Source: Capsicum annuum (Eukaryota; Streptophyta; Magnoliopsida; Solanales; Solanaceae). From it: 64,000 nt of DNA. A model generated the notes under the pieces. It was given only the letters and a program-made list of their open reading frames with translations, was not told where the DNA came from and did no database searches. This document shows positions 57,425 to 64,000 of this stretch, piece after piece; within the stretch, counting starts at the first letter, position 1, and the number at the start of each line of letters is the position of its first letter. The stretch is taken from assembly GCF_002878395.1 (NCBI RefSeq), contig NC_061121.1, positions 15,567,004 to 15,631,003 on the forward strand, written 5' to 3'. Made by a program: the position numbers and the translations under genes.

Positions 57425-58134
57425 ATGTCTAGCTGTTTTTGTACTCGTAATTCTTGATGATGTTGTCGAAGAAAAAGAAGAGGAGGAGGAATTTGCCAAT
57501 GACGTATCTCTTGATGATGAAATTGTGGAAGAAGGGGAATTAGAGGAAGCCAGGGAATTTGGGAATGACGTATTTGAGTCGATTCTTGATCAAGAAACTA
57601 TAGAAGAAGAGGAGGAGGAGGAGATAGAAGAATTCGTGAATGATGTATCAGAGCCGATTCTTGAAGAAGTTGATGTGTCTGAGAATATGGAACCACCAAG
57701 GGAGTGGACTATACGTCTAATCAATGAAGTCCATCAACATCATCAAGTACCGAACCAAACAAGTGGAACTCGGGCTAATGAGAGTGAATACTAACTACAA
57801 TTACTATAGTTTTGTAGTGTATGAACTAGAGATACAAGAAGAGGAGGAAGAGGACGATGATAACTATGGGTTGATGGATCAAGACATGTCTGAATATCTT
57901 GAAACACGGACGTATTATGCTCCTTCTCCTGTTATGGACATAGATGATGATCCAGTTATTGATGAGGAACAAGAAGTATGCGCGATATGTTTAGCTGAAT
58001 ATAAAGATGAAGGTACTATCGCGTTACTTCAATGTTGCCACGAGTTTCACGTTGAATGCATCAACAAGTGGTTGCAGAGGAAGAAAACATGTCCCTTTTG
58101 CAGAGCTCCTGTTAAGCCCACATCACATGACTGA
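57425..58134 (+). pseudogene. Acidic RING-H2 finger E3 ligase-like gene spread over three frames
   Basis: A promoter-proximal ATG (57425) opens a frame that ends after ten codons. A T5 run at 57437-57441 then seems to carry one extra base. The next frame (about 57440-57794) encodes a very acidic domain with three imperfect repeats around EFANDV, EFGNDVFESIL and EFVNDVSEPIL. It ends at a TAA at about 57792. One more single-base shift leads to the third frame, which ends in a complete RING-H2: CAIC, CCHEFHVEC, then CPFC (about 57978-58110). Undoing both shifts would give about 235 residues. Alternatively the ATG at 57724 starts a 136-residue protein with the whole RING domain. RING-H2 proteins pass ubiquitin from E2 to a substrate. 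Both shifts could be sequence errors. Confidence 0.7.
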
Positions 58135-58774
58135 CTGCCAACGTTATTCAATAATCTTTAACTATGCAGTTAGAGTACTGATTAGTATTCGTATTTCTGT
58201 AATGTGTAATCATTCAAAATAGTGTGTTGATCTTTTTCTTGGATATCAATTTGTTGAGCTTCTAATTTGTTGATCAACATTGATAGGAAGGTTATTCAAA
58301 ATTTTGAGCATTGTGAACTGTGAACTTGACCTTTTGACCCTTGGTTTTCTTGAATCCATGAATGCTAATGATCTGCAGAAGTCATCGATACATTAGAACG
58401 GAGAATGAATTCCTATTCTATTCTGATTGAACTCGATTTGGTTAAAAATCGAACAATGCATATCATGAAATTGGCAGTTAAAACATCAAAATGAATACGA
58501 ATAATAAGAATCTCTACTTTCACACAGACACATCATTAATTTCCAATGTCATACCGGAAAAACACCTGTTGTTATGGTTCCCTTCCCTGCCTTTCTCACC
58601 TTATATCTTCGTACAACATCCCGCTACACTATATCTGTAAGAAATCACAGAATTAAACATTTCTGTCTTACTGTGAATCATTGATGCTAATTAGTGAGAC
58701 TCTTTGCGCGATATGCCATGCTAATAATAGTTGTAAAAGAGACGCCATTATACATATGACGCCTTAATGCAATT

Positions 58775-58877
58775 TGTTGTTCAATGCGCGTATTCAAGGG
58801 TGTATTGTACGCAGCCTTACCTAACATTTCTGCCAGAGGCTGTTTCCAAGGCTTGAACCCGTGACCTCCTGGTCACC
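58775..58877 (-). mobile_element. SINE fragment (Au-like family)
   Basis: It contains TTGTACGCAGCCTTACC, TTTCTGCCAGAGGCTGTTTC and GGCTTGAACCCGTGACCTCC, the reverse form of the B-box part of the SINE at 2838-3008. This copy is better preserved. Confidence 0.7.
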
Positions 58878-58914
58878 ATTTACTCATTGTTCCATCAAAT
58901 TAGCATCAACCACA

Positions 58915-59436
58915 GCAACAACAAATACAACGATAACTTATTTTCAACGTTGCAATCACATATACCATCCATGGACAGCTGTTACAAGCCCGGGATGAGG
59001 GAGTTCACTAAGGATCTACACGACTGTAAGTTCAAACGTGGAGAAATTTTTAATACGTGCAGAGAAATATATAGAAGGCCCTTATCTTGACACACTCTCT
59101 AAACAGAGTGAAACGCCATTATATATGGGGTCTTTGTCCATTCAATCGCGTCCATGTCAATGACAATGAGTCATGTAAAAGCCACAAATGTATTCAATGG
59201 CTTGACAAACAACCTGCTAATTCCGTTATATTCATTTCATTTGGAATAACTGAAAACAATTCCAAACACTGCTAATAATAAGTGACACTGTGAGAACTTT
59301 GATGAATTCACCTGAAGGTGAAGATCAGATGAGGCAGAGGGCAATGGAGTTGAACAAAGCTATCAAGATGTCTGTTGGAGATGGTGGATCCGAGAAGAAG
59401 GAGATGGATTCTTTCATCGCTCACATCACAAGATGA
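58915..59436 (+). pseudogene. Zeatin O-glucosyltransferase-like UGT pseudogene
   Basis: Pieces match plant UDP-glycosyltransferases of the zeatin O-glucosyltransferase type: SHIPSMDSC, a frame change, GPYLDTLSK, HYIWGLCPFN, KCIQWLDKQPANSVIFISFG, and, after two stops, SPEGEDQMRQRAMELNKAI ending MDSFIAHITR at 59436. The N-terminal half is missing, and so is the PSPG box (WAPQ to HCGWNS) that binds UDP-sugar, between 59275 and 59310. With several frameshifts and stops it cannot make an enzyme. Zeatin O-glucosyltransferases store cytokinin in the cytosol; a working relative may exist elsewhere in the genome. Confidence 0.88.
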
Positions 59437-59469
59437 GATGAGGGTTGATTTCTCGAATGGTCACTGAAA

Positions 59470-59730
59470 AACTTTTCCTCCTCTTTAGTTTTCTCTTGCT
59501 TCCGTCATTGTATTATTTGTTGTCACTACAGTTCTCTTTTCGTATATTTTCAGCATCACTTCTTCAGTATGGGATTTCTTTTACGTACTTCATGATGTTT
59601 CAATATGCTTAACTTGAGCTAAGGATCTAACGAAAGCAGTGTCTCTACCTTCACAAGGTGGGCGCAAGGCTGCACACACACCACCCTCCGTTGAATTAAT
59701 TAATTACACTGGATTTGTTATTGTTGTCGA
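59470..59730 (+). mobile_element. LINE/TS-SINE shared 3' tail
   Basis: The order is TTGAGCTAAGGATCTAACG, GTGTCTCTACCTTCACAAGG, GCAAGGCTGCACACACACC, ATTACACTGGATTTG and TTATTGTTGTCG. It directly follows the UGT pseudogene. Confidence 0.65.
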
Positions 59731-59745
59731 CTTTAGTTAAGTGGA

Positions 59746-59885
59746 TGTTGATGAGGATACACATTATCTTTGTAATGAGTTTGCAAGCCTATAAAAGGCA
59801 CAATAAAACAAGCTCTTCTGCACAGTGTTTTCTTTAGCTTTCTTGCACCAGTTTTAAGCTTCTAGCAAAAGATTTTTTTTACTAC
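59746..59885 (+). mobile_element. Possible short LTR with TATA box
   Basis: It starts TGTTGATGAGG, has CCTATAAAAGGC at about 59791 and ends CTACA. A sequence resembling a Met-tRNA primer-binding site follows (TGGTACCATAGC against the usual TGGTATCAGAGC). No second LTR was found, so this is tentative. Confidence 0.35.
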
Positions 59886-60584
59886 ATCGTGGTACCATAG
59901 CTTGCATTCGATCTTCGATTGGGCGATAGAGAGATTAGCACGCGAGGGAGTGAAAGACGATAATGAAAAAAAGTTATCATAAACGTCTTCACCGGAGAGA
60001 AGTATGAGTTTTTGAGTATCAAGATGAAAACCCTATTTAAGTTCGGAAATTGTAGGACTTCATCGATGTAGAAAAACAACCTTAAAGAATGTAAAGAACA
60101 AAAAGAAAAGATATAAAGAGAAAGTTTGAGGACACGCCTTTAGATCTTAGGTAAAGTGTTGTGAATGACGTACGAGTTTGGATCGCTGGTTCACTTCAGA
60201 GTGTAAGAATACTGGGTGAAAATTGTGGGATGATTAGTGCATTAGATTGTAAGTACTCAAATGAAATCATACGGTGAAAACGTATAAATGAAATGTAGTG
60301 AGAAGTTATAATTAGGGTTTAATAATTATAATTCGTGACCACCACAGTTTAAGAGTCTTCAATTTAGAGTGACACAAATTTGATAGTTCTAAACAGTGGT
60401 TAATATTATATTGCTTGTAAAATAATGTTTTAACAGTTGTATTAAATAGAGCACAATAAAGAGCAAGTGAGTACATATTCAAATGAAATCAGAGGGGTAC
60501 AATTAGGGGACATAAGGATTATTATAAGATAGACCACATTATTTTACCAATATTTAGTAGTAGCAATTTCATAATTTCAAATAC

Positions 60585-60590
<6 letters not shown>
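59886..60590 (+). repeat. Long direct repeat, copy 1 (retroelement-like)
   Basis: The segment from GTGGTACCATAGCTTGC to TTTCAAATACAAATTATATA is repeated at 63046-63724. Both begin with a degraded primer-binding-site-like sequence and share GAGATTAGCACGCGAGGGAG and GAGTTTTTGAGTATCAAGATG. No open gag frame is present. Confidence 0.85.

Positions 60591-60640
<50 letters not shown>
60588..60640. repeat. (TA)n microsatellite
   Basis: An almost uninterrupted TA run, followed by TCTATATATATATC variants up to 60660. Confidence 0.95.
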
Positions 60641-60643
<3 letters not shown>

Positions 60644-60665
60644 ATATATATATCTATATCTATAA

Positions 60666-60780
60666 TCTATAATATATTAAAAGTGTAAAGACCCTTATAA
60701 AAGTAATTTGAACTTTTTGCCCTTCATTAAAAGATTTCGTTTTACACAAAATAGTCTTTTTACCTTATTTCTATTATTTC
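60666..60780 (+). mobile_element. Helitron 5' terminus
   Basis: A/TCTATAATATATTAAAAG is the typical plant Helitron start with the expected A before TC. The next phrases (GAACTTTTTGCCCTTCA, TTTCGTTTTACACAAAATAG) are common in Solanum Helitrons. No matching 3' hairpin plus CTRR end was found downstream in the window. Confidence 0.5.
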
Positions 60781-61689
60781 AGTAATATTAAATATTGACT
60801 ATATTATCAAAAATAAAAAAATTTCCTCGCAAAAATGGGATTCCTTTTTCACCATCTAAAAAAACTAATCATAACAAGAAATTAAAAAAAAAATAATAAA
60901 GAAATTTTCAAACCAAAAAAATAATTAAAAAAAAACAATCTTAATGTGAGACCCCCAAAAAATGTAAGAATAAATAATTATAAATTAAAATAAAAACATC
61001 CCCAAACGTGAACCAAAAAAAACTATAATAATTCAAAAAAAAATCTATCCTTTCCCAACTTGGTTTTAAGCATAGTCTTTTTCATGCAAAATCTGGTAAA
61101 AAAATAATTCAAAAACTGCAATCAACAATTCCATCCCGTGTAAAATGGGTTTTAACATATCTTTTACCAACTTCTATAAAAACCATGCTAATTTCGTTTT
61201 TTTACCATCTCCACCATACTTTTTTTTCAATTTTTTTCTTGTCTCTTCTCCATGTTCTCTTCTCTAGGTTCTCATCGTCAACCCACTTTCTTTTGTTTAT
61301 TTGTTATAAAACTCCCACTTTTTTTGTATTGTTGATTGTTGCTTGCTTATTAATAATTTAGACACAATATTAATTATTATGCTGATAATTTTGCTTATAT
61401 TCTTAATTGATCTAATTTGCGTTATTAGTCAGATTTATGTTTTTAATTGATTTAGTTTGTATTCTTTGTTGGATCTATTAATAAGTAATGTTCTTCCTCG
61501 ATTAAAAATACGAAAATGACTCACATATTCAAGTACAATTATCTACTCAACTCATTAATTTTTTTTCCTTCTAAATCATGCGTTGTTGATTTTATAATTC
61601 ATTCTTTAGGCGGTACCTCTTTTTATAATTCATGCAGTACCTCTTTCCCTTGTGTCCATTGCAATAATAGCCTAAAAGTAATTTTTTCT

Positions 61690-61733
<44 letters not shown>

Positions 61734-63045
61734 CCATTAACTTCCGAACATGTATAACTCATGTGCTTTGAAAATATTTTTCAGTCACTTTTTTGTGAAG
61801 TTTTATGATTAGCTTCCTTGTATGCAAATTTCTTTTTGAGCCGAGGGTTTATCGAAAATATTATTTCTCTACTGCTGGTGTTATTTTCTGAACTTATGAT
61901 TCTTTAGTACCTCTACATTTTGAATCAAGGGCTTGTTGAAACAACCTCTCTATTTTTGAGGTAGGGGTAAAGTCTATGTACACTCTACCTCCCACTTTCA
62001 GGCATGACAATGGTCATATAACACCCACTTTTCTTCAATGGAGATCCCAATAAGCTTGGACTCAACGAGGCCAAATGCCTATAAATATAAAATTCACCAT
62101 ACAACGAAAAAATAATCAAACGTTAAACTCCTCTCACTTTATAAGATTCATAAAGAGTTGAAGATTTTCGTAATTGTCAACTTCAAAGAAGGAACCGTTT
62201 TTCTTTTCAAGGAGAATCAGTTAATATAATATTTGTTATTTTTTTTTTCTTATGTAAAATTGCAACACTAGAGAAATTTAGGTTAGATTTGAACCATTTA
62301 ATATGTGATTTGACTCGAACTATGATAAATCACATGTGAATTTATGTGTTGAAATTTTGCTAAATATACAAAAAGATTAGAGTCAAAAGAGTCGAAAGCA
62401 TCAAATTTGAGTTGAATAATATAGAAATGTGATGAATGTACGAGCCTACAATATATTCGTATGTTTCACCCTAAAAAATATATCTTACATTATTTAAAAT
62501 TGTAATTGTATACTTTTTTTAATATTAAAATTTTTAAATCAATTAATTTTTAGTTATAATCTCCTTACTTAAATAATATTTTGATAAATTAAATAAAAAT
62601 TACTGTCATGAAAATACTCTGTCGTTATTTTTGGTCTAATAAAAACAACCGTGGGAGTAATATACATAAACATTACTATGTATATTTGAAAAACAAAAAC
62701 TTAAGAACTCTAAAAACAACTAAAAAGAATAGGATTAAAATTTTGAATTCAACTAACTATATTATACCATAATTTTGATGGAATGAGATTTAAGGATTGA
62801 TATTTGAATTATTATATATATAAAGTATATACACCTTTAGAAAAAAAAATATTTATTTTTTTGGTGAAAAAAAATTAATTTTTTATTTTAAAGAAACAAT
62901 AAATTGAAACACAACATGCAATAACATATTTGAGATATGGTAATTTTCTTATATTGTTTAATTAGATACAATATATATTTTAATAACCTTTTTTTTTTTT
63001 TTTATAAAACTTACTTAATTAAGGAAAGACACACGTGCAAAGTAC
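60781..63045. other. AT-rich DNA between the two long repeats
   Basis: It holds a TA microsatellite (61692-61732) and a LINE/TS-SINE tail at about 61800-62010 (plus; GAGCCGAGGGTTTATCG, then CAACCTCTCTATTTTTGAGG and GTAGGGGTAAAGTC). No gene is supported. Confidence 0.45.
61692..61732. repeat. (AT)n microsatellite
   Basis: About 20 uninterrupted AT units. The open frame 61516-61740 ends in it and has no other coding sign. Confidence 0.95.
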
Positions 63046-63724
63046 GGTCGTGGCACCATCGCTTGCGTTCGATCTTTGATTGAGAGATAGAGAGATTAGC
63101 ACGCGAGGGAGTGAAATACGATAATGAAAAAAAGTTACGACCACTGATCATAACGTCTTCACCGGTGAGAAGTATGAGTTTTTGAGTATCAAGATGAAGA
63201 TTCTATTTAAGTTCGAAAATTATAGGACTTCATCGATGTAGAAGAACAACCTTAAAGAATGTAAAGAACAAAAAGAAAAGATATAAAGAGAAAGTTTGAG
63301 GACATGCCTTTAGATGTTAGGTAAAGTATTGTGAATGACGTACGAGTTTGGATCGCTGATTCACTTCAGAGTGTAAGAATACTGGGTGAAAATTGTGGGA
63401 TGGTCAGTGTATTGGATTGTAAATCAAGTGAAGAGGTATATATAAATGAAATGCAGTAAGAAGTTATAATTAGGGTTTAATAATTATAATTAATTACCAC
63501 CATAGTTTAAGAGTCTTCAATTTAGAATGACACAGATTTGATAGTTCTAAACAGTGATTAATATTATATTGCTTGTAAAATAATAAATGTTCGAACAATT
63601 GTAATTCATAGAGCACAATAAAGAGCAAGTGAGAGCATTCAGATGGCAACAATTAGGGGACATAGTCAGTATTTTACCAATATTTAGTAGTAGCAATTTC
63701 ATTATTTCAAATACATATTATATA
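63046..63724 (+). repeat. Long direct repeat, copy 2 (retroelement-like)
   Basis: It matches 59886-60590 along its length, with small indels (for example copy 1 lacks GACCACTGATC present at about 63138). It begins GTGGCACCATCGCTTGCG, again like a damaged primer-binding site. Confidence 0.85.
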
Positions 63725-64000
63725 GTTTAATGCAAAATTTCATTATTTCAACTATATATTTTTTATATTAACTCAAAATTTCGCATTTGATATAATTTTC
63801 AATTATAACTGATACGAAAAAAGACTCAATATTACAAAATACAAATTCAACAGCCAATATGATTGCATCCAAGTCAAAGAGAGAAAATTATGTAAAAGGT
63901 AAGTGAAGCATAGATGCCTTTGCTAGTGTGTTTGTGCTTTTTGAAAAAAAGTAGATAATATTCTAACGTGCATCTATGCTTTTCACAAAAGAAAATGGTA
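63725..64000. other. AT-rich window end with a small foldback
   Basis: AAGCATAGATGC (63906-63917) and its exact inverse GCATCTATGCTT (63970-63981) could form a 12-bp stem. No gene is seen. Confidence 0.5.

Overview
The window is nuclear DNA of a flowering plant, most likely a Solanaceae species of the tomato/potato type. The evidence is AT-rich intergenic DNA, plant-type split genes (PPR, DUF863, 14-3-3, GT61), and many SINE, LINE-tail and MITE families typical of Solanum. Two runs of exactly 100 N (43608-43707 and 46962-47061) mark scaffold joins of unknown size, so order and orientation around 43.6-47.1 kb are less certain than elsewhere. No prokaryotic, organellar or viral block was seen.

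Layout. 1-0.25 kb: decayed RTE-type LINE. 0.4-2.7 kb: intact single-exon PPR gene (+). 2.8-5.5 kb: SINE and LINE-tail copies plus a broken Ty3/gypsy reverse-transcriptase fragment. 6.0-9.6 kb: three coding exons of a DUF863 gene (-). Its leader probably starts near 17.3 kb, which makes a 7.2-kb 5' intron filled with seven diverged copies of one repeat. 17.4-43.6 kb: a gene-poor stretch of nested transposable elements (Harbinger-type and Stowaway-type MITEs, SINEs, a Copia pol end split by a solo LTR, a Helitron end) and AT-rich DNA. 43.7-46.2 kb: 5' part of a 14-3-3 gene (-), cut by the first gap. 48.4-51.6 kb: two-exon GT61 glycosyltransferase (+) with an unusual Gln/His-rich coding minisatellite. 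52.0-55.0 kb: candidate Helitron carrying a higher-order tandem array. 56.4-59.4 kb: LINE fragment, an acidic RING-H2 gene in three frames, and a decayed zeatin O-glucosyltransferase-like pseudogene. 59.7-63.7 kb: two copies of a retroelement-like segment, a Helitron 5' end and TA microsatellites.

The genes do not form an operon or a pathway. The PPR gene and the DUF863 gene resemble Arabidopsis At1g69350 and At1g69360, which carry consecutive locus numbers, so the left end looks like a conserved microsyntenic pair. Observations most worth a second look: the Gln-rich repeat inside the GT61 catalytic region; a duplicated, frame-preserving splice acceptor in the same gene; a perfect 24-bp duplication that copies a 14-3-3 splice donor; the GC-AG intron of that gene; the roughly 348-bp higher-order repeat in the candidate Helitron; and a MITE whose empty site survives in a neighbouring repeat unit. 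No clearly new multi-gene system was found.
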